Shown one piece after another: positions 18,592 through 28,360 of a stretch of 64,000 nt of DNA. The position numbers and the translations under genes were made by a program. Each line of letters opens with the position of its first letter. Positions within the stretch are counted from its first letter, which is position 1. The notes under the pieces are model-generated. The model saw only the letters and a program-made list of their open reading frames with translations. It did no database searches and was not told the origin of the DNA. Source of the stretch: Alteromonas sp. C1M14. Its GTDB lineage: Bacteria; Pseudomonadota; Gammaproteobacteria; Enterobacterales; Alteromonadaceae. The DNA is taken from positions 157,721 to 221,720 of the forward strand of contig NZ_JAHKQF010000013.1 of the NCBI RefSeq assembly GCF_018860965.1, given 5' to 3'.

Positions 18592-19941
18592 TTACTCACC
18601 CTGAGGACGTTTATAGCGGCGTATTTCTACCACCATGCCAAACAAGGGGTGATCGAAATAATGCACTTGCTTGCTGATCACCCGGCGAACTTGATGAAAG
18701 GGCACAGAGGTTAACTGCAATGAAGGCGGGGTAAGTTCATCGCTGGTTTCTGTTTGAACAAGGGTTGGCTGGCGGTATTGCATCTCACTGTCGATATGCA
18801 AATAAGGCACTCTATTGATGTACTTCAAATACACTTTTAAATAGCCGTCTAACTGCCATATGGCTAAATTCTCGCCTTCAGATGCACCAGCAACGCTGTC
18901 TAAAAGCATCATGGGCGCTGGTTGGTTTACCGCTAACATATCGTTAAAGGCAATGTCATTCGGATTCGTTAAAGCCTGATCTAATTGGCTGAAAAAGTCA
19001 TTTTTGCCAAGAGAAAGGGGGTTATCATCCGTTGAGTTTTCTGTATTTTTCTCATCTTTGGTTATAGGTTGGCCAGATAAATCATATTCTGAAGCATAAT
19101 TTTTACCGGCGATAATGCGCATAGCTTCGGCGGTCTGCTGGCCAAATTTAACCGGTTGACGCCAAGCAACATGTAAAAGACGTTTTAACCCCCGGGTTTG
19201 ACGAATTTGACGGGAAAGATCAGTAAGTTCCAGTTTGTCATAAGGAAGAAGATGAGCCACGGGAGAACGGGGCAAGTCCCGTCCTTCAAGAAACTCCGGC
19301 ACATGGTCTGGCGCCGGTAAGCCATTGTCTGGGAAGTGGGTTTGCCACTTGCCCTGTTGGTAAGTTAACCAGGGTTCAGGCGTTTCACAGGTACGAAACT
19401 TAGGAACCGAAATAGGCGTGAAGTTTTCGATACCGGAAAAGGCAACCCAATAACTGGCAATGGTTTGGCTGCTTATGGCAGGCTCTGTTTGTGTATATTG
19501 ACCTTGAGACTGGGAGAGCGACAGTCTTGCAGCTTTAGGCTCATAGGAAGACGATTGGGTACCATCAGCCATGTCCTGTGTGTTTTGATTGTCAGTATCA
19601 GAGGAATAGAGCCCTTGCTCAACTTGCCACTTTTTATGCGTCGATAAGATATCTTTTATTGATGGCATGGGTAACCAAAGTGGTGATGAAGAGCCATCAC
19701 ATTGCGCTAGCCCTTGTTTCAAACCACTGATATCGGGTCTTAGATAATTATCAATAAGATCGATTTCGGCAGAAGTGGGGGCCAAAGAGCCTTGTCCATC
19801 AAACTTTTCGTCTAGTTCATCAATACTCAAACTGCGATCAAAAATGATCACCTCAATGTCAAACCACCAGTCGTCGGCGGCGTAACCATTTGTGCTTGTC
19901 AATAACAGTAAAAAGTAAGCAGCAACGGTAAAGGGTTTCAT
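18592..19941 (-). CDS. CsiV family protein
   Basis: A 449-aa periplasmic protein with an N-terminal signal peptide (LLLLTSTNGYA, cleavage after residue 21). It opens WWFDIEVIIFDRSLS and ends VVEIRRYKRPQGE. This N- and C-terminal pattern is that of CsiV, a peptidoglycan-associated partner of an extracellular D-amino-acid response and c-di-GMP-linked envelope biology in other genera. The middle is low-complexity and variable. Its ribosome site AAGGAG is inside the last codons of mfd, so the two genes are tightly coupled. The family is likely; the function in this organism is not shown. Confidence 0.7.
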   Translation of the reverse strand: MKPFTVAAYFLLLLTSTNGYAADDWWFDIEVIIFDRSLSIDELDEKFDGQGSLAPTSAEIDLIDNYLRPDISGLKQGLAQCDGSSSPLWLPMPSIKDILSTHKKWQVEQGLYSSDTDNQNTQDMADGTQSSSYEPKAARLSLSQSQGQYTQTEPAISSQTIASYWVAFSGIENFTPISVPKFRTCETPEPWLTYQQGKWQTHFPDNGLPAPDHVPEFLEGRDLPRSPVAHLLPYDKLELTDLSRQIRQTRGLKRLLHVAWRQPVKFGQQTAEAMRIIAGKNYASEYDLSGQPITKDEKNTENSTDDNPLSLGKNDFFSQLDQALTNPNDIAFNDMLAVNQPAPMMLLDSVAGASEGENLAIWQLDGYLKVYLKYINRVPYLHIDSEMQYRQPTLVQTETSDELTPPSLQLTSVPFHQVRRVISKQVHYFDHPLFGMVVEIRRYKRPQGE

Positions 19942-19943
19942 GT

Positions 19944-22900
19944 TTACCTGATCTCCTTGGAAAATTCATTGAGTATTTTCTCAACCATCTCAAGACGTTC
20001 TTTAGCACTTTGGGTTTTCAGTAGTACCCGAAGTTTTTGACTGCCTTCGAATCGAAAGGTATTGGATTGGGTCTGAACGAGTTGAATGATGAATCCGGGA
20101 TCAACAGGGGTGCTTTCTCTGAATTCAATGGTGCCTCCGGCACTCGTCACATCGATTTTGGCAATACCTAAGGTTTTAGCAATAAGTTTCAGTTCGGTCA
20201 CTTTTATAAGTTGTTTTGCCGGTAGCGGCAACAAACCAAATCGGTCGATACATTCTACCTGAAATTCATCAATGGCATCTTTAGAATCGCAACTGGCTAA
20301 TTGTTTATATAACGATAAGCGTTGATTCACATCGGCAATGTAATCATCGGGAAGTAGCGCAGGTATACGCAGTTCAATTTCGGTTTGATTGGCCGTGGCA
20401 TCTTCTAAGCTTGGCTCTCGACCTTCTTTAAGGGCATTTACCGCTTGGTCTAACATATCCATATATAAGCTGAAACCAATGGTGGCAATTTGCCCTGATT
20501 GGTCATCACCGAGTAATTCCCCCGCGCCACGAATTTCTAAATCATGGGTGGCAAGGGCAAATCCGGCGCCTAAATCTTCTAAATTAGCGATGGCTTCCAA
20601 TCGTTTCACGGCATCTTTGGTCATCCGTTTCGGGTGAGGCGTGAGCAAATATGCATATGCTTGATGATGGGAGCGGCCAACTCGCCCTCGCAATTGGTGC
20701 ATCTGGGCAAGTCCGAGATGATCGGCCCGATCCATGATAATGGTATTGGCAGTGGGAACATCAATGCCGGTTTCGATGATCGTGGTACATACCAATACGT
20801 TGTATCGTTGATGATAGAAGTCGCTCATCACCGATTCCAGTTCTCGTTCTCGCATTTGTCCATGTCCAATGGCAATTCTCGCCTCGGGCACAATTTCCCC
20901 AATTTCCGCGGCTGTTTTTTCAATGGTGTCCACTTCGTTATGAAGAAAATAGACTTGGCCACCGCGCAGGATTTCCCGCATTACCGCTTCACGAATGATG
21001 GCTTTATCTCGCTTCTGCACGAAGGTTTTAATCGACAGTCGACGGGCTGGCGGGGTGGCGATAATGGACAAGTCTCGCATGCCCGACAACGCCATGTTTA
21101 ATGTACGTGGAATAGGGGTGGCGGTAAGGGTGAGAATATCCACATCGGCGCGCAGAGACTTAAATTTTTCTTTTTGCCTAACCCCAAAGCGGTGTTCTTC
21201 ATCAATGATCACTAAACCAAGATCGCTGAATTTTACGTCGCTACTGAGTAATTTATGGGTGCCTACCACAATATCGACGGTACCGTTAGTGATGCCATCA
21301 ATGGTTTGCTTTTGCGCTTTGCCGTTAACAAAGCGACTCATCACTTGAATGTTAAAGGGCCAATTGGCAAAACGATCTTTGAAGTTTTCATAATGCTGTT
21401 GAGCAAGCAAGGTTGTGGGTACCAAGATAGCCACCTGCTTGCCTTGATTAGCGGCCAAAAATGCCGCGCGCATGGCCACTTCGGTTTTGCCAAAGCCAAC
21501 ATCTCCACATACCAATCGATCCATGGCTTGGGGCGAGCCCATATCATGCACAACCGCATTGATTGCTTGTACTTGGTCCGGTGTTTCTTCAAAGGGAAAG
21601 CTATCGGAAAATGACTGATATTCTTCCCAGTTGATGGGATACGCATAGCCTGGTTTTGCTGCCCGTTGGGCATAAACGTTTAATAATTCTGCCGCCACAT
21701 CCCGAACTTTTTCGGCGGCTTTCTGTTTGGCTTTTGTCCATGCATCAGAGCCTAATGCGTGTAACGGTGCATGATCCACATCTCCACCGGTATAACGGGA
21801 GATAAGGTGTAACGAGGCGACGGGTACATAAAGCTTCGATTGCTTTGCATATTCAATACACAAGTATTCTGTTAACACACCGCCGGCATCGAGGGTTTGC
21901 AAGCCGAGGTAGCGGCCCACACCGTGATCAAAATGCACAACCGGTTGCCCCACAGAAAGCTCGGCTAGATTTCGTATTATGGCGCTTTCGTCGGTGGCTT
22001 GACGCTTATCCCGAAGTCGTCGTTGACTGACCTTATGGCCAAGCAGCTCGGTTTCGGTGATAAAAAGAATGCTGCCTTGTTTGCGCTGCCAAAAAAAGCT
22101 GTTTTCAACCACGCCAATGGTGATGCCTACCGGGGTATCACCGCCGATAAAGTCACTAAAATTAGTGACGGCTTGCGGCGTTATTTTCGCTTTTTTTAAC
22201 ACGTCGAGAAGGTTTTCTCGACGGCCCTGAGATTCGGCACAGAAAAGTACCCGACTTCCGGCATTTCTGGCGTCTTTTAAACGAGCCAACAACGCACTGG
22301 CGGGTTCTTTTTTCTGGGGATTAAAACCAATGTCTTTTAATTCTTCGCAGCCTAAATTAGTACGCCCTGGCTTGTCTTCTAATGGGGTTGCGTGCAGTGT
22401 TACTCGAGGCCAGTTTTTGATGACTTCAAATAAGGTATTTACCGGTAAGAATAAGGCATCGGGAGCAAGCAGTGGACGACTAACATCATAGCGACGCTGT
22501 TCGTAACGTTCAGACACGTCAGCCCAGAAGAAATCACTGGCGTCTTTGATATCGCCATGCAGTAGCAGCAAGGTGTCGTCGTGTAAATAATCAAAAAGGG
22601 TGGCGGTTTGAGTAAAAAACAACGGCAGATAGTACTCGATACCACCTGGCATTGTGCCCTTAGATACTTGTGCTAATACAGACTCTTGCGCGTTGTTAGC
22701 ATCAAATTGCTCTAAATACTGCTGGCGGAACAGTTGTAGCGCAGCCTTATCGGTGGGGAACTCCCGTGCAGGTAAAAGACGGATACTCTCTACGTGGTCT
22801 GAAGATCGTTGGCTCTCGGTATCAAAATAGCGAATTGAGTCAACCTCGTCGTCGAACAAGTCGATACGAAAGGGCCGATGACTCCCCATAGGGTACAAGT

Positions 22901-23435
22901 CGATAATAGAACCACGAATAGAAAACTCACTGTGACTCATGACTTGATTAACGTGCAGGTAGCCGGCTTTTTCTAAGTTACGTCGAAATTGGTCTCTGTC
23001 TAAACTTTCGCCTTTATGCAACATGAGCAGATACTTGTTAAGGTAATCTACCGGGGCTAGACGTTGCATCAAGGTATTAATAGGAACAATAAAAATACCT
23101 TGGCGCTCGTTGGCCATGCGATACAGCGTTTCCATACGCTGCGAAACGATATCCTGATGGGGCGAAAACATATCGTAAGGCAGGGTTTCCCAATCAGGAA
23201 ACAAGGTTACTGCCTTGCTATCATGGTCGAGAAAATAGGTGATTTCCCGTTGTAACTTCATTGCCGATGGGGTGTCTGCGGTAACCAGTACTACAGGACC
23301 TGCATGCTGTTGATAGGCCTGAGCAATAGTAAGGGCTTGGCTGCTGCCTTGTAACTGCCCCCATTGCTGATGATCGTTTGTGCCTGATTGCTTTTTCGCC
23401 TTAGGCATCGGTAGAGAATATATTGTGGCTGTCAT
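19944..23435 (-). CDS. mfd: Transcription-repair coupling factor
   Basis: A 1163-aa DNA translocase that removes stalled RNA polymerase and recruits UvrA. In order: a UvrB-like N-terminal region, the RNA polymerase interacting domain near residue 480-560 (VHFDHGVGRYLG), RecG-like helicase motifs (Walker A GDVGFGKTEVAMRAAF, DEEH box IIDEEHRFGVRQ, motif VI QLRGRVGRSHHQAYAYL), and the C-terminal TRCF domain. Full length for the family (E. coli 1148). It leads a three-gene minus-strand operon with the CsiV-like gene and ybaK. Confidence 0.98.
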   Translation of the reverse strand: MTATIYSLPMPKAKKQSGTNDHQQWGQLQGSSQALTIAQAYQQHAGPVVLVTADTPSAMKLQREITYFLDHDSKAVTLFPDWETLPYDMFSPHQDIVSQRMETLYRMANERQGIFIVPINTLMQRLAPVDYLNKYLLMLHKGESLDRDQFRRNLEKAGYLHVNQVMSHSEFSIRGSIIDLYPMGSHRPFRIDLFDDEVDSIRYFDTESQRSSDHVESIRLLPAREFPTDKAALQLFRQQYLEQFDANNAQESVLAQVSKGTMPGGIEYYLPLFFTQTATLFDYLHDDTLLLLHGDIKDASDFFWADVSERYEQRRYDVSRPLLAPDALFLPVNTLFEVIKNWPRVTLHATPLEDKPGRTNLGCEELKDIGFNPQKKEPASALLARLKDARNAGSRVLFCAESQGRRENLLDVLKKAKITPQAVTNFSDFIGGDTPVGITIGVVENSFFWQRKQGSILFITETELLGHKVSQRRLRDKRQATDESAIIRNLAELSVGQPVVHFDHGVGRYLGLQTLDAGGVLTEYLCIEYAKQSKLYVPVASLHLISRYTGGDVDHAPLHALGSDAWTKAKQKAAEKVRDVAAELLNVYAQRAAKPGYAYPINWEEYQSFSDSFPFEETPDQVQAINAVVHDMGSPQAMDRLVCGDVGFGKTEVAMRAAFLAANQGKQVAILVPTTLLAQQHYENFKDRFANWPFNIQVMSRFVNGKAQKQTIDGITNGTVDIVVGTHKLLSSDVKFSDLGLVIIDEEHRFGVRQKEKFKSLRADVDILTLTATPIPRTLNMALSGMRDLSIIATPPARRLSIKTFVQKRDKAIIREAVMREILRGGQVYFLHNEVDTIEKTAAEIGEIVPEARIAIGHGQMRERELESVMSDFYHQRYNVLVCTTIIETGIDVPTANTIIMDRADHLGLAQMHQLRGRVGRSHHQAYAYLLTPHPKRMTKDAVKRLEAIANLEDLGAGFALATHDLEIRGAGELLGDDQSGQIATIGFSLYMDMLDQAVNALKEGREPSLEDATANQTEIELRIPALLPDDYIADVNQRLSLYKQLASCDSKDAIDEFQVECIDRFGLLPLPAKQLIKVTELKLIAKTLGIAKIDVTSAGGTIEFRESTPVDPGFIIQLVQTQSNTFRFEGSQKLRVLLKTQSAKERLEMVEKILNEFSKEIR

Positions 23436-23480
23436 GTCACCCTGAAACTAATGAGCAGTAGATGGAAATCACCGAAAAGC

Positions 23481-24077
23481 TTACTTTTCCTGTTTGTTTT
23501 GTGCGCGTTTTCGTAGTTGCTGTGTTTGCACATGGAGGCTTGCACGTACAAGTAGCTCCTGATCTTGCTCTCTAATACTACGAAAAATAAAGGCTATATG
23601 GTAACTGTCCTCTTCTTGCTGGCAAGTGATAACTTCACCAAAACAGTAAACCGCTGCCGCTTCTTCACTGAGAAACAGCTTTAGTTCCGCATTTGTACCA
23701 ATTTCAAAGGGGGTAGGAGATTCAACCACCACGCCACCACCACCGAATTTGACACTTTTGAAACGGCGTTGCTCATCATCCTGCTGTTGCAGAATGTATG
23801 ACATCATCAAATCAATTTTACGGGCTTGATGATTTAAATATTCTGTAAGCGCGGCAGCCTGTTCACCTAAGTGTCTTAAGGGGCGTAATGCTTGCGCTTC
23901 GATGGATGCCATCTCGCCGGCAATACGAAACGCGTAGGGCATGGCATTTTCCAGTTCGTGACTATCCGGTACTGGCGTTGACCCATCTAACGGCACAATA
24001 TTGATGGGTAAATCATGGGCAATCATGAAAAATTCGTCGAATTGCGCCTGTTTATCGGCCAAGGTCTGTGTATCCAT
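23481..24077 (-). CDS. PilZ-like domain protein with degenerate c-di-GMP motif
   Basis: A 198-aa cytosolic protein. The first half is helical with a conserved-looking ITEYLNH-type segment; the C-terminal half (from about residue 100) has the beta pattern of PilZ: RRFKSVKFGGGGVVVES, then GTNAELKLFLS and YHIAFIFRSI. The arginine pair survives but the usual (D/N)xSxxG is replaced by KFGGGG, so c-di-GMP binding is doubtful. I use the ATG at 24077 (AGGA 5 nt ahead) over a TTG one codon earlier. It is upstream of mfd on the same strand, 45 nt away, and divergent from the lolC-like gene. Confidence 0.65.
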   Translation of the reverse strand: MDTQTLADKQAQFDEFFMIAHDLPINIVPLDGSTPVPDSHELENAMPYAFRIAGEMASIEAQALRPLRHLGEQAAALTEYLNHQARKIDLMMSYILQQQDDEQRRFKSVKFGGGGVVVESPTPFEIGTNAELKLFLSEEAAAVYCFGEVITCQQEEDSYHIAFIFRSIREQDQELLVRASLHVQTQQLRKRAQNKQEK

Positions 24078-24226
24078 CAATTTCCTGCTACATCAATCTT
24101 GTACGTCGTTAAGCTTACACGTAGTATACTCACTTTACTAATATGACCGCTAATCATTCACCGATTGTTTCCCCCATCACCTTAGTCTGGTGACGTTGAT
24201 ATTAAAACACAGGGCAACGAGTTTAC

Positions 24227-25423
24227 ATGTTTCAACCCGTTTCGGCTTTTCTCGCTTATCGCTATTCCACAGCTAGCAAACAAAATAGTTTTGTTGCATT
24301 TATCAATCTTTTTTCTGTCGCAGGCATTGCGCTAGGGCTGATGGCGCTGATTATTGTGCTTTCGGTCATGAATGGCTTTGAAGGTCAGCTCAAGCAGCGG
24401 GTATTAGGTATTTTGCCTCATGTTGTTGTGCATGAGGCGCCACAAAACGTGGATGTAACAGCCCAGCCTAATGTGACTAAAGTTATGCCGTTCTTGGAAT
24501 CTGAAGGCGTCATACAAGCGCGAACTGGGCTTAGAGGTGTTCAAATCCAAGGTGTGGAACCTGAAGCCATGGCCAATAGTGTGGTGGACAAACATACCCT
24601 TGTAGGCGGCTTTAAAGAGTTATCAGCCGGTAGCTTTAGGATCATGATTGGACGGGCTTTATCCGTTCAATTAGATATAAGGCCCGGGGATCAGCTTCGT
24701 TTATTAGTGGCTGGTGCCAGCGTGTATACCCCCTTTGGACGTATGCCAAGTCAGCGTCTTGTGGAAGTGGCGGGCCTTTTTAACGTGGGCTCTCAATTAG
24801 ACGATAAAGTCATTTTTATGCATGTCGATGATCTCAAGCGTTTGCTTCGGCGCAGTGCCAATTCTCCTACCTATACCCGTTTATTTCTTGATGATGCCTT
24901 TAACTACAAAGGGGTAGTAGATAGTTTAAATGAACAAGGGCTAACCACTGATAATTGGCGGGCTCGGCAAGGCCCATTGTTTGATGCGGTGAAAATGGAA
25001 AAGAACATGATGTTTATGATGTTGCTGCTTATTATTGCCGTGGCAGCGTTTAATATCGTGTCGGCGTTAGTGATGGTGGTGACCGAAAAGCAAGGGGATA
25101 TTGCGATTCTACAAACCCAAGGAATGGATGAATACAAAATAATGTCGGTCTTTTTGCTCAACGGCGTGTTTAATGGCATAAAAGGGGCAGCCATTGGCTT
25201 GGTGCTTGGCGTCCTTGTGGTTACGCAACTGAATACGGTACTGGATGTATTGAACATTCACTTGGCCCTTGCCGTGGACGGACAGGGGGTACCGGTGGAT
25301 CTTCAATGGCATCAAGTGTTAATTGTGACATTGTTCTCTTTAGGCTTATGTTTGCTAGCCAGTGTTTATCCGGCAAGAAGAGCGATGAAAGTGCAGCCGG
25401 CCGATGCCTTACAAAACGAGTAG
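24227..25423 (+). CDS. lolC: LolC/LolE family lipoprotein-releasing ABC transporter permease
   Basis: A 398-aa inner-membrane protein with the MacB/LolC layout: one TM (residues 25-50, with the AYRYSTASKQNSFVAFINLF-type lead and LSVMNGFEGQLKQRVLG after it), a large periplasmic domain, and three C-terminal TMs ending ASVYPARRAMKVQPADALQ. With LolD it releases lipoproteins from the inner membrane to LolA. Unusually, neither lolD nor lolE follows; the next gene is a phosphoribosyltransferase. LolC versus LolE, or the single LolF type, cannot be separated by eye. Confidence 0.88.
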   Translation: MFQPVSAFLAYRYSTASKQNSFVAFINLFSVAGIALGLMALIIVLSVMNGFEGQLKQRVLGILPHVVVHEAPQNVDVTAQPNVTKVMPFLESEGVIQARTGLRGVQIQGVEPEAMANSVVDKHTLVGGFKELSAGSFRIMIGRALSVQLDIRPGDQLRLLVAGASVYTPFGRMPSQRLVEVAGLFNVGSQLDDKVIFMHVDDLKRLLRRSANSPTYTRLFLDDAFNYKGVVDSLNEQGLTTDNWRARQGPLFDAVKMEKNMMFMMLLLIIAVAAFNIVSALVMVVTEKQGDIAILQTQGMDEYKIMSVFLLNGVFNGIKGAAIGLVLGVLVVTQLNTVLDVLNIHLALAVDGQGVPVDLQWHQVLIVTLFSLGLCLLASVYPARRAMKVQPADALQNE

Positions 25424-25524
25424 CCATAATCGGCCTTTGCGCTGACCAAATGGTTAATTAAACGTGCAAATATGCGCAATTTTAACTATACTTCGGCCTC
25501 TTTATATTTGGCCGGAAAGACGTT

Positions 25525-26088
25525 ATGAATAAAAACTTTATTACTTCTCAATCACTCCTTGAAGATTCCTTTCGGCTGGCAGCAATGGTGTATGAAGACG
25601 GCTTTCGTCCAGATTTTATCATCGGTATCTGGCGTGGTGGCGCGCCGATAGGTATTGCCGTACAAGAATTCTTTGAATTTAAAGACACTCCTACAGATCA
25701 TATTGCTGTTAGAACCTCGTCTTACTATGGGATTAACCAACAGGCGAAGGAAATTCGTGTTCATGGCCTGCATTATTTGGTGGAAAATGCCAATGCAGAT
25801 GACAAATTGCTGATTGTTGATGATGTTTTCGATTCAGGCCGAAGTGTTGATGCACTGATTAAGCAAGTTCGAAATCTTATGCGATTAAACATGCCAAAAG
25901 ATATTCGTATCGCGTGCCCGTGGTATAAACCGCAAAATAATAAAACGGATATTGTGCCCGATTATTACGTTAATACCAGTGATGAATGGTTGGTTTTCCC
26001 CCATGAAATTGCAGGGTTAAGCGAAGAAGAAATTCGAGCGGGTAAGACGGAACTGTCTGGCGTTATGGACGTGTTGTTCAATAAGTAA
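25525..26088 (+). CDS. Purine phosphoribosyltransferase (hypoxanthine type)
   Basis: A 187-aa type I phosphoribosyltransferase. The PRPP-binding signature is LLIVDDVFDSGRSVDAL, with the PPi loop IGIWRGGAPIGIAVQEFF. The C-terminal part has WYKPQNNKTDIVPDYYV and DEWLVFPHEI, which matches proteins annotated as hypoxanthine or xanthine phosphoribosyltransferase in Alteromonadales. It would salvage a purine base to its nucleotide. GGCCGGAAAG precedes the ATG. It is 101 nt behind the LolC-like gene and probably has its own promoter. The exact base is not certain. Confidence 0.85.
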   Translation: MNKNFITSQSLLEDSFRLAAMVYEDGFRPDFIIGIWRGGAPIGIAVQEFFEFKDTPTDHIAVRTSSYYGINQQAKEIRVHGLHYLVENANADDKLLIVDDVFDSGRSVDALIKQVRNLMRLNMPKDIRIACPWYKPQNNKTDIVPDYYVNTSDEWLVFPHEIAGLSEEEIRAGKTELSGVMDVLFNK

Positions 26089-26107
26089 AGTAACTCATCT
26101 TATCTAA

Positions 26108-26138
26108 TGTGCGCCGGCCTTTCGGTCTTGGGCGCACA
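26108..26138. terminator. Hairpin between convergent genes
   Basis: TGTGCGCC and GGCGCACA form a perfect 8-bp GC-rich stem with a 15-nt loop between the convergent phosphoribosyltransferase and ECF-permease genes. No T-run follows on either strand, so its efficiency as a terminator is doubtful. Confidence 0.5.
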
Positions 26139-26156
26139 GTCTCCTGCCTTAATCGT

Positions 26157-26801
26157 TTATTTGCCGTCAATATAGAACTTGTCGTGAAAGGTGTAGATCC
26201 ATTCAGGCTTGTAAATGGTCAGTAGCGTCATTGTCATACCATTAAGTAACCCTTCGGGAAACAGTAGCAAGGGGATAAGTATCAGATAATTGTCACGGAC
26301 AATTCCCCAACTGTAATGCCCGTCCAGCACAAAATAACCGGAAAGTAAGGTCATTTTTAATGCAATGATCAAGGCGCCGGGGAAAAAAGCACAAACAAAA
26401 ATGTACACGAAAAGATTTCTGGGAATTTTGTGAAAGGCAAGCATAAACAGGGCATAGCACACGGCAATCGGCACTATCAGGCCGAGTAAGCCATTTACCC
26501 CAAACATGGCCCAACCATCTTGGTGAACGAGGGTGGTTCCCAATAGCGCCACGCTTGCGGCGATAATGGCCCAGCGAAAGCCTACAGTAAGAGCGAGGGC
26601 CGGCAACCACAGAAAATGCACATCTAAGCCGGTAAAAATACCTACTCTGAAAATCCAAAGAAAGAACATCAAAGCAGTAAACCCGAAAATGATGTGCTGT
26701 CTTCGTGTATTTGCTAGTAACGATGACCAGGATACCTGCTTACCAATATAGATAAGCAGTGCGCCATAGATAACCAAACAAATAAGCTGAAGTGTGGTCA
26801 C
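26157..26801 (-). CDS. Energy-coupling factor (CbiM-like) permease homologue
   Basis: A 214-aa membrane protein with six or seven hydrophobic segments: LQLICLVIYGALLIYIG at the start, GLDVHFLWLPALALTVGFRW in the middle and LLFPEGLLNGMTMTLLTIY near the end. HFLWLPAL and FPEGLLNGM match the family annotated as energy-coupling factor ABC transporter permease (CbiM/NikM-related). No transporter ATPase or T component is nearby, so a transport role is not shown. It lies 12 nt behind xthA and is probably co-transcribed with it. Confidence 0.7.
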   Translation of the reverse strand: MTTLQLICLVIYGALLIYIGKQVSWSSLLANTRRQHIIFGFTALMFFLWIFRVGIFTGLDVHFLWLPALALTVGFRWAIIAASVALLGTTLVHQDGWAMFGVNGLLGLIVPIAVCYALFMLAFHKIPRNLFVYIFVCAFFPGALIIALKMTLLSGYFVLDGHYSWGIVRDNYLILIPLLLFPEGLLNGMTMTLLTIYKPEWIYTFHDKFYIDGK

Positions 26802-26813
26802 GTCTGTCGCCTG

Positions 26814-27623
26814 TTATAAATCGTAAGTGGCCCAGATTGGGGCGTGATCAGAGGGTTTTTCAATTCCTCTTAATTCATAATCGATACCCGTTTCAACCAG
26901 GGTGTTATGTACTTTTTCCGTACCCAAAATATGATCGATACGCAGGCCACGGTTATCATTAAACCCTTTAGAGCGATAATCGAACCAACTAAACTGATCG
27001 TTCACATCGGGGTGTTGAGCGCGGAAGCTGTCGGTTAGCCCCCACCGATATAAGGTTTGGAGCCAGCTTCGTTCTTCCGGTAAAAACGAACATTTGCCGG
27101 TGCGCAGCCATCGTTTTTGATTATCTGGACCGATACCAATATCAATGTCTTCAGGGGAAATATTTAAGTCACCCATGATAATGACGTTTTCTTCAGGGCT
27201 GAGTTCAGTGGTGAGATAGCCCATTAGATCGGCGTAAAACTTTCGCTTGGCCGGATATTTGGTTTCATGTTTTTCGTTTTCCCCTTGGGGAAAATAACCG
27301 TTAAGTATATGAACCGGCTCACCGTTTTTGTTTTCCAGTTCTACCATTATCATTCGACGCTGAGCGTCTTGCTCGTCGGTGGGAAAACCACGTTGTACCG
27401 ATTTAGGGGCGTGCTTGGTGAGCATAGCCACGCCATAGTGACTTTTTTGCCCATGATAAAAAACGTGATAGCCCATGGCTTCAACCGCTTCTACAGGAAA
27501 TTGTTCATCATGTACTTTGATTTCCTGAAGCCCAATCACGTCAGGCTGATGTTTTTCTATAAGCGCGGCAAGCTGATGCAGTCGGGCTCGGATACCATTG
27601 ATATTAAAAGAAACGACTTTCAT
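26814..27623 (-). CDS. xthA: Exodeoxyribonuclease III
   Basis: A 269-aa AP endonuclease/3'-5' exonuclease of base-excision repair. The Mg-binding and catalytic motifs are visible: [15 protein letters not shown] (Glu), [21 protein letters not shown] (Asp/Asn), [20 protein letters not shown] and the terminal SDHAPIWA (Asp-His). Length matches E. coli XthA (268). It is the first gene of a two-gene unit with the ECF-type permease and starts 63 nt from the heme oxygenase gene end, transcribed in the same direction. Confidence 0.97.
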   Translation of the reverse strand: MKVVSFNINGIRARLHQLAALIEKHQPDVIGLQEIKVHDEQFPVEAVEAMGYHVFYHGQKSHYGVAMLTKHAPKSVQRGFPTDEQDAQRRMIMVELENKNGEPVHILNGYFPQGENEKHETKYPAKRKFYADLMGYLTTELSPEENVIIMGDLNISPEDIDIGIGPDNQKRWLRTGKCSFLPEERSWLQTLYRWGLTDSFRAQHPDVNDQFSWFDYRSKGFNDNRGLRIDHILGTEKVHNTLVETGIDYELRGIEKPSDHAPIWATYDL

Positions 27624-27685
27624 TGTTTGGGGTTATTCCTTCATTGTTAAACGGAAAAATAATAGATGAAATGCCAAGGCGACCT

Positions 27686-28282
27686 TCATTGTGATACCTC
27701 AAATGAAGTATTAAGGCGACGCCCTGTCAGTTGTAAGCCTAAAAATAATTGTTCAGCCATTTCGCTAACCTCAGAATAGGTAACCGGATTTGTGCTGAGG
27801 TAAGCATTGACTTGTTGCTGCCATTGGGCCCATTTCATGCCCAGCGTGGCCATACCCGAGTAGTAGCTAATGGGCAAATCTGCATCGTGGTGCTGCAACC
27901 ACTTGCTGATAATACTGCCTCCCATGGAAGACCCCATAATGACATAGGTGCACGCTAATGCATTGGCAAAGTTTATGTTTTTTGCGGGCAATGCAAACGC
28001 TATAGGCAAAGGGCTGGATTTTCCAAGCGCAGAGAGATCCGCATTAATAAGCTCAATTGGCGTTTGTGGGTTTAATTCACCCCGTAATGACAAAGGAAGC
28101 GAGACACAATAGGGCAAGCAATATTGATGAAACGCGTGAAGCGTCAGCAATCCGTTTTTGTAGTGGGTACTGTTGAAAACACCGGCCTTAAAATAAGTAT
28201 TAAAGGGGTAGCTATTTTCCAAAGAACGGTGTGCTTTGTGGGTATTTTCTTTCAAGTAAGAAAACAGGTTATTCATATTCAT
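27686..28282 (-). CDS. bphO: Biliverdin-producing heme oxygenase
   Basis: A 198-aa heme oxygenase. The proximal heme ligand is His18 in TxxxH (THKAHRSLE), and the distal helix glycine motif is YVIMGSSMGGSIIS. It opens heme to biliverdin, iron and CO. Its place opposite the bacteriophytochrome gene, 78 bp apart, says it supplies the chromophore. I start at the ATG at 28282; a TTG one codon upstream is in frame. Usually bphO and bphP share an operon; here they are divergent and probably share a regulatory region. Confidence 0.93.
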   Translation of the reverse strand: MNMNNLFSYLKENTHKAHRSLENSYPFNTYFKAGVFNSTHYKNGLLTLHAFHQYCLPYCVSLPLSLRGELNPQTPIELINADLSALGKSSPLPIAFALPAKNINFANALACTYVIMGSSMGGSIISKWLQHHDADLPISYYSGMATLGMKWAQWQQQVNAYLSTNPVTYSEVSEMAEQLFLGLQLTGRRLNTSFEVSQ

Positions 28283-28360
28283 CAATATGCCGTTCTGCTA
28301 TTCTAAGAATCGAATTTATATTGCATCTTTGCATCATACAATATTGGTAATCTTGGATAC

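Noticed and set aside
20634..21101. 155-codon plus-strand frame inside mfd
   Set aside because: Antisense to a highly conserved helicase gene, with no ribosome site or recognisable protein; a codon-bias shadow.
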